From Bacteroidota bacterium (GTDB lineage: Bacteria > Bacteroidota > Bacteroidia > Bacteroidales > VadinHA17): a stretch of DNA of 64,000 nt. The position numbers and the translations under genes are program-made. The stretch lies in assembly GCA_016718875.1 (NCBI GenBank), contig JADKBL010000001.1:332002-396001 (forward strand), written 5' to 3'. Positions within the stretch are counted from its first letter, which is position 1. The number at the start of each line of letters is the position of its first letter. Shown here one piece after another: positions 1 to 8,712 of this stretch. The notes beneath the pieces were generated by a model. The model was given only the letters and a program-made list of their open reading frames with translations, was not told the origin of the DNA and made no database searches.

Positions 1-593
1 TTAGCTTTTTCTTTTTGAAGCATATCTTTCTGATATTCCTCCTTAGATTTAAGTTCAGATACTTTTCCCAAATCTGATTGAAGCTTCTCTTTTGAAATAA
101 CTACCTGTTCTTTCAATTCTAAAATTGTTTCTGCTTCCTTCCTTCTGAATTTTGTAATTTGCTGCAGGTACTTTAACCTTTTGTATCCCTGATTGAAATC
201 TTTTGCTGACAAAATATATACAATATCCGGGGTTCCTTTCTTTGAACGATAAGAATTTAAAACAGCTCTTGCATAATCATTTTTAAGATCAATAAGATCA
301 CTTTCCATAATTTCTATTGCTAGAGTATTTAATTCTATCCGGTAATTCAAAAGATAGATCTCTTCCCTCATCCCTGATAAAACCAGTTCTCTTAAGTTCA
401 ATTTCTTATTTATGATAGATAATGACTTAATACTCTCAGATTTTTCTCTTGTCGTAGATTTAAGAAGATTATCTACATAAGATATCTCTTCCAGTGTTTT
501 ATTTCTTCTATCTTCCAGTTCAGCCCTTGATTGGGCTTTAAGGATGCCGAATGGTAAAATACAAAGTATTAATATCAAATTTTTTAAATTCAT
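1..593 (-). CDS. EnvC-like murein hydrolase activator / M23-family protein, N-terminal part (runs off the window)
   Basis: Seen: the first about 197 residues, starting ATG at 593, with a signal peptide ending near 'ILKAQS' and then long heptad-like coiled coil rich in Glu, Lys and Leu. The window ends before any C-terminal domain. Known: EnvC-type proteins have exactly this layout, a secreted N-terminal coiled coil followed by a LytM/M23 domain that activates or performs peptidoglycan cleavage at division. The neighbours support it, since TPR protein, DUF4292 lipoprotein and EnvC-like peptidase lie in this order in many Bacteroidota. The start codon overlaps the stop of the DUF4292 gene (ATGA, 590-593), so the two are translationally coupled. 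The C-terminal peptidase domain is inferred, not seen. Confidence 0.75.
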   Translation of the reverse strand, partial: MNLKNLILILCILPFGILKAQSRAELEDRRNKTLEEISYVDNLLKSTTREKSESIKSLSIINKKLNLRELVLSGMREEIYLLNYRIELNTLAIEIMESDLIDLKNDYARAVLNSYRSKKGTPDIVYILSAKDFNQGYKRLKYLQQITKFRRKEAETILELKEQVVISKEKLQSDLGKVSELKSKEEYQKDMLQKEKA

Positions 594-1342
594 CTTATCC
601 TAACCTGTTCATAATTTTTTCCCGGTATAAACTCAATAGTACCCTTATACGGGACATCAATCTTTTCATATTTTAAGATAATTCTCTCAAATCCCTTTAA
701 ATTAGATAATTGAACTTGTGAATAGTAATCTATCTTATCCTTCCTATCACTATCCAAATATTCTATAATAACCGGTCGTGTTTCTATTTCATTAATAATT
801 TCTACTGACAATATCTTTTCAGAATAACAATCTATGCAATATTTAAAACCCTTCTCCTTATAATTAGAAATAATATTTAATACCCCTTCATTGCAATTTA
901 CAGTATCATTTACATTTTCGCCTTTAAAAATAAAATCTCCAAACAATAATGGTAAAAAATACCCGCTATATCCATACTTTAAAATCAAATCCTCTCCTGA
1001 ACCATAATATACAATTTTATTAATTCTATCATTAACCAAAAGGGTATCATTCGTTAGAAATACCCTGGCGGCCTCAATACCCGATTTAGATCTTATACTG
1101 ATTAAAAATGTATCTGGCCTGTTAAATTTAACAGATGCCAAAAAAGTCCTCCTTTCCCCACCTGAATTAATTTCTATATCTGCCCTTTGTATATAGAATG
1201 AATAGTTTGTTAAATTCTTCTTTACAATTTTATCAAGATCAACATAATTCTTATTAATAGCATTTCCTCCATCTTGTATCTTAAATACAGAACATCCGCT
1301 AAAGAATAACAGAATAAAATATATTGCTACTTCTTTGTACAA
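590..1342 (-). CDS. DUF4292 lipoprotein
   Basis: A 250-residue protein with a short hydrophobic leader and a lipobox (FSGCS, Cys near residue 17), so a predicted lipoprotein. The rest is beta-rich without obvious catalytic residues. It matches my knowledge of DUF4292, a Bacteroidota family with a LolA/LolB-like fold, which suggests binding of lipid or lipoprotein in the periplasm; that role is inference. It overlaps the upstream TPR gene by 16 bp and the downstream EnvC-like gene by 4 bp, so all three are probably one transcript and work on the cell envelope together. Confidence 0.75.
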   Translation of the reverse strand: MYKEVAIYFILLFFSGCSVFKIQDGGNAINKNYVDLDKIVKKNLTNYSFYIQRADIEINSGGERRTFLASVKFNRPDTFLISIRSKSGIEAARVFLTNDTLLVNDRINKIVYYGSGEDLILKYGYSGYFLPLLFGDFIFKGENVNDTVNCNEGVLNIISNYKEKGFKYCIDCYSEKILSVEIINEIETRPVIIEYLDSDRKDKIDYYSQVQLSNLKGFERIILKYEKIDVPYKGTIEFIPGKNYEQVRIR

Positions 1343-3063
1343 TTTTCTATTTCGATTAAAAGCTCCGTTTTAGTTGAATCCAGTTTAATTGCTTTAGTCC
1401 AGTTCTCAATAGCCTTATCACATTTTTTCAGACTTTTCATTATAAATGCGTAATGCTCATAATTTTCTGCATTCACATCTGTATCATTATTAATGATACT
1501 TTCCATAATTTTTGCTGCGTCTTTGATTTTACCTCTTTTATATAAAACCCAGGCATATGTATCAAGAAAAGTTTCATTATCCTTTTCTTTCTCTATAACC
1601 TTCAACGCCATTTCTTCAGCATCCTTTAACCTTGTATTCTGCTCTGCCAGATAATATGCATAATTATTTAGAATTGTGAGATCTTCATCGTTTAGTTTAA
1701 TAGCTTCATCATATGTTTCAAATGCTTTAGTATTATCTTTCATCCGGTAATAAACATCAGCCCTCATTGTAAGAACCTGAATAATATATTCATTATTGTC
1801 TCCTGCAAGAATTTGAGCTTTTCTCAGCTCTTCAAGGGCAATATCATAATTCCCATTTTCCAAAGAACCATTAGCATACAAAAGCTTTGCTAAAAAAGAT
1901 CTGTTAAATTTGGAAGCGCATTCCGCTCCCTTAATCATAAGCTTCTTAAAATCATTAGTTTGCAGATACAATAAAAGCAATTTCTCCCAGGCATAATAAT
2001 TTCCCGGTGCTTTATTTATAATCTCTTCAAGACGTATTATTGCATCTTTTTCTCTTCCAACATTATCCAGGAATTCAGGTCTTAAAAGAGGTACAATATC
2101 ATCATTAGGAAAAGTAGCTTCCAATACCATTATTGAAAGAAGCGACTTATCTATATTTTCATCTGAAAGCTCCTTTAGTCCAATTAGTCGTGAAAACAGA
2201 GACAATTTATCTTCTCGGGCAATATCCGGATTCAAAATAACAGGATTAAGAAGAATAAACAAATCCTCATATTTTTTCTCATTAATCAGGAAATCACAAA
2301 CAGAGAGTTGAATTTGTGGATTATCTGGATTTTCATTCAATAGTTTCTGATATACTTCCTGTGCTTTAATGCCATCTCCCTTTTCCCTGTAAATTTCTGC
2401 AAGAAGAGCATAATACTGGATTCCTGCCGGGTATGACTTTAACAAATCTTCTGTTTTTACCAAAGCTTCATTAAAATCTTTTGCAAGTATCAATGAATTA
2501 ATAAATCCTGGAGTTGTTGTTTCATTAATACCGTATTTTAATTCAAGTAACTTATATATCTCTATTGAACTTTTAAAATCATGCTTTTCCAGGTAAAGGT
2601 TTGCCAGGGCTAAAACAATATTTTGCTTTTGAGGATAATATTCAGAGGCCTTTTTGTACACAATAATTGCACTGTCAATATTACCCTGCTGATAATAGAT
2701 ACCTGACAACATCATTGTATACCAAATATTTTTATCATCAATCTTATATGCTTTTAGAGCATATCTCTTCCCATTTGTCAAATCGCCTGATGCAATTACA
2801 ATTTGAGCCATCTGGTAATATGCAGCATCGCTACCCGGATTAATTTTTACACATTGTTCCAGATATCTTAATGCGTCTCCTCCATTCCCTAAAAGCTTTT
2901 GTTTCAGCGCTTCCACATAAACATAATCAAAGGCTGCCGCATCAACCTTTTTTAATGTTTTATCCTCATTTAATGTGGCTTTCTTTGTTGCGCATGAGTT
3001 TAGCAACAATCCCATTAACAATATGCTCAGAATTTTAAAATATCTTCCACTCATTATTTCCAT
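1327..3063 (-). CDS. Tetratricopeptide-repeat lipoprotein
   Basis: 578 residues. A lipobox (LLNSCA, Cys near residue 24) follows a hydrophobic leader. The remainder is a near-continuous TPR solenoid, with repeated motifs of the kind 'AYYQMAQIVIASGD', 'YALLAEIYREKGD' and 'LNNYAYYLAEQN'. TPR arrays are protein-protein scaffolds, here on the periplasmic face of a membrane. A second ATG at 3054 gives a leader of more usual length and may be the true start. It is the first gene of the TPR / DUF4292 / EnvC-like operon, and an envelope-assembly or division role is inferred from that context. Confidence 0.8.
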   Translation of the reverse strand: MEIMSGRYFKILSILLMGLLLNSCATKKATLNEDKTLKKVDAAAFDYVYVEALKQKLLGNGGDALRYLEQCVKINPGSDAAYYQMAQIVIASGDLTNGKRYALKAYKIDDKNIWYTMMLSGIYYQQGNIDSAIIVYKKASEYYPQKQNIVLALANLYLEKHDFKSSIEIYKLLELKYGINETTTPGFINSLILAKDFNEALVKTEDLLKSYPAGIQYYALLAEIYREKGDGIKAQEVYQKLLNENPDNPQIQLSVCDFLINEKKYEDLFILLNPVILNPDIAREDKLSLFSRLIGLKELSDENIDKSLLSIMVLEATFPNDDIVPLLRPEFLDNVGREKDAIIRLEEIINKAPGNYYAWEKLLLLYLQTNDFKKLMIKGAECASKFNRSFLAKLLYANGSLENGNYDIALEELRKAQILAGDNNEYIIQVLTMRADVYYRMKDNTKAFETYDEAIKLNDEDLTILNNYAYYLAEQNTRLKDAEEMALKVIEKEKDNETFLDTYAWVLYKRGKIKDAAKIMESIINNDTDVNAENYEHYAFIMKSLKKCDKAIENWTKAIKLDSTKTELLIEIENCTKK

Positions 3064-3197
3064 TATGACTTACCCTTTATCCTTTGTCAATCTCATAAAA
3101 AACTTCACCAAATGTCTAATCTAATTTTTCCTTCTTTACAGATAATACCGCAAATTCAAGATTTATCTCTTTTATCCAAATTTTTTCTTAATGGTCA

Positions 3198-3228
3198 GAA
3201 TTAATTATTGCAAGTGAATTAATTATTG
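3198..3228. repeat. Two 13-bp direct repeats in the gap before the TPR operon
   Basis: The 306-bp gap 3064-3369 holds no gene that I can see. It contains GAATTAATTATTG at 3198-3210 and again at 3216-3228, identical and 18 bp apart. The gap lies upstream of the TPR operon (minus strand) and downstream of the flippase. A paired regulator site is possible, but in such AT-rich DNA chance cannot be excluded. Confidence 0.4.
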
Positions 3229-3369
3229 GAATTAGTATTTATAGGAAAGTACACGTCCTTAACGTAACTATATCTACAATCCTGAAATGCATTTCTGTAA
3301 AATAATCTGTAATTGAAATTGCCGATAATTCAATCAGATCTTGCCTGAACCTATTTACAATATTTATAA

Positions 3370-4848
3370 TCATACTTTCTCTTTAACTAAAAAAACAGTA
3401 ATCAATTTATCTTTGAATTGCGCATATGCAATAAATATTATGATAAATAAAGTATTGATAAGCAATTCTGTTAAAAGATTAGGATAATCAAAATATAAAC
3501 TGAAAATTACCATTCCAATTGCCATAATGAAATATGGTATCATTTTAACCAAATTATATTCAATTTTATAATGCTTTTCAGCAAAAATAAAAGATATAAT
3601 AATCATGGAACCATATGACGCGATATGTGCCCATGCTGAAGCCATATAACCAAAAACAGGAATAAATAGTACATTTATAAGAATAGTAATAATGGCACCA
3701 ATAAATGTTATATATGCACCAAATCTGGTCATATCATTAAGCTTATACCAGATACTATGATTTATATAAATGCCGTATAAAAGATACCCCATACTTATTA
3801 TTGGGACAACAATAAGTGTTTCTCTATAATTTCTTGCAATAATATATTGGAATCCTGATATATATAAATTAATTCCTATAAAAATAAGGAGCATCATTAT
3901 AATAAAATATTTCATAACGAAGGCATATGTTTCCTTTGCATCGGAATGTTTAGCTCTTTCAAAGAAAAAAGGCTCTGCTGCAAACCTGAACATCTGAATA
4001 AAAAGTGCCATAAGAACACCGATTTTATAGGCTGCTCCGTATTTACCTACAATCGCAAGCCCCTCTTCTTCACCCAGTATCCTTCTCAATAAAACTTTAT
4101 CAATTGCATCATTAATAGACCCACTTAAACCCGCAAGCAAGAGAGGAAAAGAATATATGAACATTTTCTTCCAGAGATTGAAATCAAAAACAAATCTTAC
4201 TCTGAAAATTAATGGAAGTAACATTAATAAAGTGGCACCACTTGATAACAGATTAGCAACAAAAATATAACCTACTTTATAATCTGGATTATAAACTTTT
4301 CTGAACCAGCCATTACTATTTTCATAAATCGCTGGGGCAATTTTAAGTAAGAATAGTACCAGGCCTAAAGTAATAAACACATTAATAAGCTTTATTGCAC
4401 TAAAAAGAATTGGTCTGTTCTCTTTTCTTAAGCGGGCAAATGGAATAGCTGTAAATGCATCAATCGCTACAATTCCTGAAAACATTCTTATATAATCATG
4501 GTTATCTTTATAATTCATTATAGCAGCAACCGGCTCTATAAATAAATTTGTCAATATAACAAACAGAAGAGAAGTTATAAAAAGGCTAATAAGTGTCGTG
4601 CTGTAAACTTTTTCTGATAACTCTTTATCCTGAACAAACCTGAAAAAACCCGTTTCCATTCCATAAGTGAGAACAACAAGAAGCAGAACCATCCAGGCAT
4701 ATAATTCAGTTATAATGCCATAATCACTTGTATTAATGAAAATTCGGGTATAGAATGGCGTTAAAACAGCATAATGTAAGAATCTGGGTACAATTGTGCC
4801 CAAACCATAAATAAGAGTTTGACCAGCAAGTTTCTTAACTTCTTTCAC
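3370..4848 (-). CDS. Polysaccharide/lipid-linked sugar flippase (Wzx/MurJ-like, MOP superfamily)
   Basis: 492 residues with about 12-14 hydrophobic segments spread over the whole length. The N-terminus 'GQTLIYGLGTIVPRFLHY' is typical of the polysaccharide-biosynthesis branch of the MOP/MATE superfamily. Family role: moving undecaprenyl- or lipid-linked saccharides across the inner membrane for capsule, O-antigen or teichoic-like polymers. No glycosyltransferases are adjacent, so the substrate is unknown. The start is GTG at 4848; no in-frame ATG or TTG lies just upstream. A TAnnTTTG-type promoter motif is 18-25 bp upstream. Confidence 0.85.
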   Translation of the reverse strand: MKEVKKLAGQTLIYGLGTIVPRFLHYAVLTPFYTRIFINTSDYGIITELYAWMVLLLVVLTYGMETGFFRFVQDKELSEKVYSTTLISLFITSLLFVILTNLFIEPVAAIMNYKDNHDYIRMFSGIVAIDAFTAIPFARLRKENRPILFSAIKLINVFITLGLVLFLLKIAPAIYENSNGWFRKVYNPDYKVGYIFVANLLSSGATLLMLLPLIFRVRFVFDFNLWKKMFIYSFPLLLAGLSGSINDAIDKVLLRRILGEEEGLAIVGKYGAAYKIGVLMALFIQMFRFAAEPFFFERAKHSDAKETYAFVMKYFIIMMLLIFIGINLYISGFQYIIARNYRETLIVVPIISMGYLLYGIYINHSIWYKLNDMTRFGAYITFIGAIITILINVLFIPVFGYMASAWAHIASYGSMIIISFIFAEKHYKIEYNLVKMIPYFIMAIGMVIFSLYFDYPNLLTELLINTLFIIIFIAYAQFKDKLITVFLVKEKV

Positions 4849-4865
4849 TTTAAAAAATAATCTGC

Positions 4866-4873
4866 CAAATATA
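4866..4873 (-). promoter_or_regulatory. Possible -7 promoter element for the flippase gene
   Basis: Read on the minus strand this is TATATTTG, matching the Bacteroidota -7 consensus TAnnTTTG, just upstream of the GTG start at 4848. No clear -33 TTTG is seen at the expected 19-21 bp spacing. It is divergent from the element at 4965-4972. Confidence 0.35.
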
Positions 4874-4964
4874 CCTCTAATGATAAAACGATATCTTTTA
4901 TTATCCTTTTTATCATTCTTTTCAAATTGGAAAATATTATTTTCCAGTATCGCACAAAGTTAAA

Positions 4965-4972
4965 TATCTTTG
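4965..4972 (+). promoter_or_regulatory. Possible -7 promoter element for the cyclophilin gene
   Basis: TATCTTTG matches TAnnTTTG exactly. A near -33 element (TTTC, consensus TTTG) sits at 4941-4944, 20 bp upstream, which is the usual spacing. Transcription would begin near 4980, leaving a leader of about 35 nt before the ATG at 5015. Confidence 0.45.
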
Positions 4973-5014
4973 CCCTCGTATTTACAGAACGTTATTAACC
5001 AATTCTTTAATTTC

Positions 5015-5827
5015 ATGAACATAAAACTTACCCGATTGCTTACCCTGACCATTATTCTTTTTACAACCGCCTGCAATACTCCGGGGGCTGGAGACACTAT
5101 TATGGTATTGATAAAAACCAGTGCAGGCGATATTAAGGTAAAACTAAATAATGAAACACCCATTCATAGGGACAATTTTGTAAAACTTGTAAATTCTGGT
5201 TTCTATGAAGGTATCTCTTTCCACCGGGTCATCAAGGAATTCATGATACAAGCAGGAGATCCTTTAACTAAATATGATTCCGGATCAATTCCGGATTCAT
5301 TAAAGAATTTTACTATTCCTGCTGAATTCAATTCTGTATTATATCATAAAAAGGGGGCACTTGCTGCGGCCAGACAGGGAAATGAAATAAATCCCTATAT
5401 GAGATCTTCAGGAACTCAATTTTACATAGTACAGGGAAAGAAATATACTGATGATGAACTTAATGGTGCTGAGATAAGGATTAACAATCAGATCAAACAG
5501 GGAAAATTCAATATTCTGGTACGTGAAACATCTGACAGTATAAGATCAACAGGATCATCAGCAACAGATGCAGAAATCCAGGAAATTGCATCCGGTAAGA
5601 TGTTCAGATATCTTACCAGTACACCTGATTTCAAATTTACACCTCAACAAAGGATTGTATACACAACAATAGGTGGCACCCCGCGTCTTGATGCAAACTA
5701 TACTGTATTCGGAGAGGTAATAGAAGGCCTTGAGGTAGTGGACAAAATAGCTTCTGAAAAAACAGACCCTTCTGATAAACCACTGAATAATATAACTATC
5801 CTTAAAACAAAAGTTGTCAGAAAATAA
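5015..5827 (+). CDS. Cyclophilin-type peptidyl-prolyl cis-trans isomerase, lipoprotein
   Basis: 270 residues from the ATG at 5015. This start was chosen over upstream in-frame codons because it places a clean leader and lipobox (FTTAC) at the N-terminus. Cyclophilin motifs are clear: 'FHRVIKEFMIQAGDP' and 'SSGTQFYIVQG', and near the end 'YTVFGEVIEGLEVVDKI'. Known role: isomerisation of X-Pro bonds during folding of exported proteins; the lipobox places it in the periplasm on a membrane. An insertion of about 50 residues (roughly 160-215) between the catalytic core and the last strands is usual in Bacteroidota homologues. pheS follows after 28 bp. Confidence 0.9.
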   Translation: MNIKLTRLLTLTIILFTTACNTPGAGDTIMVLIKTSAGDIKVKLNNETPIHRDNFVKLVNSGFYEGISFHRVIKEFMIQAGDPLTKYDSGSIPDSLKNFTIPAEFNSVLYHKKGALAAARQGNEINPYMRSSGTQFYIVQGKKYTDDELNGAEIRINNQIKQGKFNILVRETSDSIRSTGSSATDAEIQEIASGKMFRYLTSTPDFKFTPQQRIVYTTIGGTPRLDANYTVFGEVIEGLEVVDKIASEKTDPSDKPLNNITILKTKVVRK

Positions 5828-5855
5828 TTTATACTTGCATTAAAATAACAAAGAA

Positions 5856-6896
5856 ATGCTTGAAAAAATCAATGAGCTTTCACAGGAAATAAATACTTTT
5901 TCTGCATTAAGCAATGAAGATCTTGAATCTTTCAGACTTAAGTTCCTTAGTAAAAAAGGACTTTTATCGGATCTATTTGAAGATTTCAAAAATATTGCTC
6001 CTGAACATAAAAAGGAAGTAGGACAGAAGCTTAATTTACTTAAGCAGCAAGCTCTTGAAAAATACAACACTATTAAATCTTCCTTTTTGGTTACTGATGA
6101 GAAATCAGAAGGAACAGATCTCAGCCGTTCATCATATCCTTTTCAATTAGGTTCGAGGCATCCCATTTCTATTGTAAGAAATGAAATTATAGATATTTTC
6201 TCCAGAATAGGATTTATTGTTTCAGAAGGTCCTGAAATTGAGAATGACGATCATGTTTTTACAAAGCTAAATTTTGCACCGGAACATCCTGCCAGGGATA
6301 TGCAGGATACTTTTTATATCTCCCGCTTGTCAATGGAGGATTCCAATCCTGAGGATATTCTTTTAAGGACACACACCTCATCGGTTCAGGTAAGGGTAAT
6401 GCAAAGCCAGAAACCACCTATTCGAACCATATCACCCGGAAGAGTCTTCCGTAATGAAGCAATATCTGCAAGAGCACACTGCATATTTCATCAGGTAGAG
6501 GGTCTATATATTGATGAAAATGTATCTTTTGCTGATCTAAAACAAACACTTCTTTTCTTTTCGCGTGAGATGTTCGGAAAAGATACAGAAATAAGATTAA
6601 GGCCATCGTATTTCCCGTTTACCGAACCGTCTGCAGAAATGGATGTAAGTTGCAAGATTTGTGGCGGAAAAGGATGCAATGTTTGCAAATACACAGGCTG
6701 GCTCGAGGTTTTAGGTTGCGGAATGGTACATCCGAACGTACTTGAAGCATGTAATATTGACAGCAAAAAATATACAGGCTTTGCTTTCGGAATGGGTATT
6801 GAAAGGCTTGCCATGCTTAAATACCAGGTAAATGATCTTCGTCTCTATTTTGAAAATGACATTCGTTTTCTGGATCAGTTTAAAACAGCACTCTGA
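5856..6896 (+). CDS. pheS: Phenylalanine--tRNA ligase alpha subunit
   Basis: 346 residues, full length for PheS. An N-terminal coiled-coil region of about 90 residues, which contacts tRNA, precedes the class II synthetase core. Motif 2 ('GRVFRNEAISARAHCIFHQVEGLYID') and motif 3 ('GFAFGMGIERLAMLKYQ') are intact, as is the 'EPSAEMDVSC' stretch near the active site. It charges tRNA-Phe as an alpha2-beta2 enzyme with PheT, which is not in this window; separated pheS and pheT are common in Bacteroidota. It lies 28 bp after the cyclophilin gene and may share its transcript. Confidence 0.97.
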   Translation: MLEKINELSQEINTFSALSNEDLESFRLKFLSKKGLLSDLFEDFKNIAPEHKKEVGQKLNLLKQQALEKYNTIKSSFLVTDEKSEGTDLSRSSYPFQLGSRHPISIVRNEIIDIFSRIGFIVSEGPEIENDDHVFTKLNFAPEHPARDMQDTFYISRLSMEDSNPEDILLRTHTSSVQVRVMQSQKPPIRTISPGRVFRNEAISARAHCIFHQVEGLYIDENVSFADLKQTLLFFSREMFGKDTEIRLRPSYFPFTEPSAEMDVSCKICGGKGCNVCKYTGWLEVLGCGMVHPNVLEACNIDSKKYTGFAFGMGIERLAMLKYQVNDLRLYFENDIRFLDQFKTAL

Positions 6897-6952
6897 AAAA
6901 TTGAACACTCGTTTTGAATTTTTGTTATCTGTAAATAAAAAGACCTCCTGAG

Positions 6953-7663
6953 ATGAAACAGCAAGAAAACCAAATTCCTCTTTGTGCTAAATGCTCTTTT
7001 GAATCTGACGGCATTTTCAGGAATCTAACTGCTGAAGAGACTGATATACTAAATTTTGAAAAAGATTTCAGACAGTACAAAAGAGGTGATGTCCTATACC
7101 AGGAAGGCAACAGGATAAGTGGATTCTTTTGTGTTAACAGTGGTATAATCAAGGTATTCAAAACCGGTTTTGACGGCAAGGAACAGATTATCAGGTTTGC
7201 AAACAAAGGCGATATTATTGCATACAGGAGTGTTCTGAGCAATGAACTGGCTTGTACTTCAGCAAAAGTAATTGAAGATTGTCAGGTGTGTTTTATACCG
7301 TCAGAAATTCTTATTTCTTTCATCAAATCCAATTCTACCTTTGCTCTTGATTTAATAAGACTTGCATGTCAGGAGCTGGGTGAAGCAAATTCTTTTATTA
7401 CAGATATTGCACAAAAGACAGTAAGGGAACGACTTGCAGAAGTCCTGCTTCTTCTGGTCAATGATTTTGGCCTTGATAATGACAAATATCTCAAAATATC
7501 CCTTACCCGCGAGGAGCTTGCAAATATTGTTGGAACAGCAACAGAATCGGTAATCAGGCTTCTTTCAGAATTCAAGTCAGACAGGCTGGTGGAATTGAAT
7601 GGCAGAAAAATCAGAATTCTCAATTCCAAAGGTCTTGAAAAGATAAGTAACGTATATAATTAA
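6953..7663 (+). CDS. Crp/Fnr-family transcriptional regulator
   Basis: 236 residues. There is a cNMP-binding-type beta-roll (about residues 25-140, 'GDVLYQEGNRISGFFCVNSGIIKVF'), a dimer helix, and a C-terminal winged helix-turn-helix ('LTREELANIVGTATESVIRLLSEF'). A Cys-x2-Cys pair at the N-terminus (PLCAKC) resembles Bacteroidota Fnr-like proteins, but the full four-Cys iron-sulfur set of E. coli FNR is not evident. It probably controls energy or redox genes; the effector is unknown. It stands 56 bp after pheS and converges with ruvB, whose stop is only 9 bp away. Confidence 0.88.
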   Translation: MKQQENQIPLCAKCSFESDGIFRNLTAEETDILNFEKDFRQYKRGDVLYQEGNRISGFFCVNSGIIKVFKTGFDGKEQIIRFANKGDIIAYRSVLSNELACTSAKVIEDCQVCFIPSEILISFIKSNSTFALDLIRLACQELGEANSFITDIAQKTVRERLAEVLLLLVNDFGLDNDKYLKISLTREELANIVGTATESVIRLLSEFKSDRLVELNGRKIRILNSKGLEKISNVYN

Positions 7664-7672
7664 TTTCCTTCC

Positions 7673-8701
7673 TTATCCAAAAAGAGAACCTGTCTCCGGA
7701 TGTCTCAATTGCTTTCCCAGATGCTTGTAAGCATGTTCTGTTGCCTCCCTGCCTCTTGGTGTTCTCTTTAAGTAACCTTCTTTTATAAGGAATGGTTCAT
7801 AAACTTCTTCAATAGTTCCGCTTTCTTCTCCAACAGCAGTTGATATAGTATTGAGTCCAACCGGACCTCCGCTGAACTTATCAATTATTACAGAAAGGAT
7901 CCTGTTATCCATTTCGTCGAGTCCATGCTGATCGATATTGAGAGCTTTCAATCCGTATCGTGTAATATCAATATCTATTTCCCCGGATCCTTTAACCTGT
8001 GCGAAATCCCTGATACGTCTGAGCAGGGCATTTGCTATCCTGGGAGTCCCTCTGCTTCTTCGTGCAATTTCAATAGCTGCAGACTCACTTATTTTCACAT
8101 TTAGTATACTGGCTGATCTTTTTACAATTCCGGTAAGTATTTCATGATCATAATATTCCAGATGGAATTTAATACCGAACCGCGCCCTCAGCGGACTGGT
8201 AAGAAGTCCGGATCTGGTTGTAGCGCCAATAAGGGTGAAACTATTAAGAGTCAGCTGGACAGACCTTGCACTTGGCCCTTTATCGATCATGATATCAATC
8301 TGAAAATCTTCCATTGCCGAATAGAGATACTCTTCAACAACGGGGCTGAGGCGGTGTATTTCGTCAATAAAAAGCACATCACCTTCCTGTAGGTTGGTGA
8401 GCAGTCCGGCAAGATCGCCGGGTTTATCGAGGACCGGGCCTGAGGTTACCCTCATATTAACATGAAGCTCATTTGATATAATTGCAGCAAGGGTGGTTTT
8501 ACCCAGACCCGGAGGACCATGCAGAAGGACGTGATCAAGAGATTCGCCTCTCTGTTTGGCTGCTGTTACAAAAACCTCAAGGTTTTCAATAACTTGCTTT
8601 TGTCCCTTGAAATCATCGAAACTCAATGGCCGGAGCTGTTTCTCAAACTCTTTATCGGTAACCGAGATATTTTCCTTTCTGAGTTCTAAGCTATCATCCA
8701 T
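7673..8701 (-). CDS. ruvB: Holliday junction branch migration helicase RuvB
   Basis: 342 residues, the normal length. Walker A ('GPPGLGKTT', about residue 65), Walker B ('LFIDEIHRL'), sensor 1 ('LIGATTRSGLL') and the C-terminal winged helix are all present. RuvB is the ATP-driven hexameric motor that, with RuvA and RuvC, migrates and resolves Holliday junctions in recombinational repair. ruvA and ruvC are not in the window. It is the last gene of a tight minus-strand run nadA - MORN protein - ruvB with gaps of 3 and 11 bp. Confidence 0.97.
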   Translation of the reverse strand: MDDSLELRKENISVTDKEFEKQLRPLSFDDFKGQKQVIENLEVFVTAAKQRGESLDHVLLHGPPGLGKTTLAAIISNELHVNMRVTSGPVLDKPGDLAGLLTNLQEGDVLFIDEIHRLSPVVEEYLYSAMEDFQIDIMIDKGPSARSVQLTLNSFTLIGATTRSGLLTSPLRARFGIKFHLEYYDHEILTGIVKRSASILNVKISESAAIEIARRSRGTPRIANALLRRIRDFAQVKGSGEIDIDITRYGLKALNIDQHGLDEMDNRILSVIIDKFSGGPVGLNTISTAVGEESGTIEEVYEPFLIKEGYLKRTPRGREATEHAYKHLGKQLRHPETGSLFG

Positions 8702-8712
8702 TTGGAAGTTCT

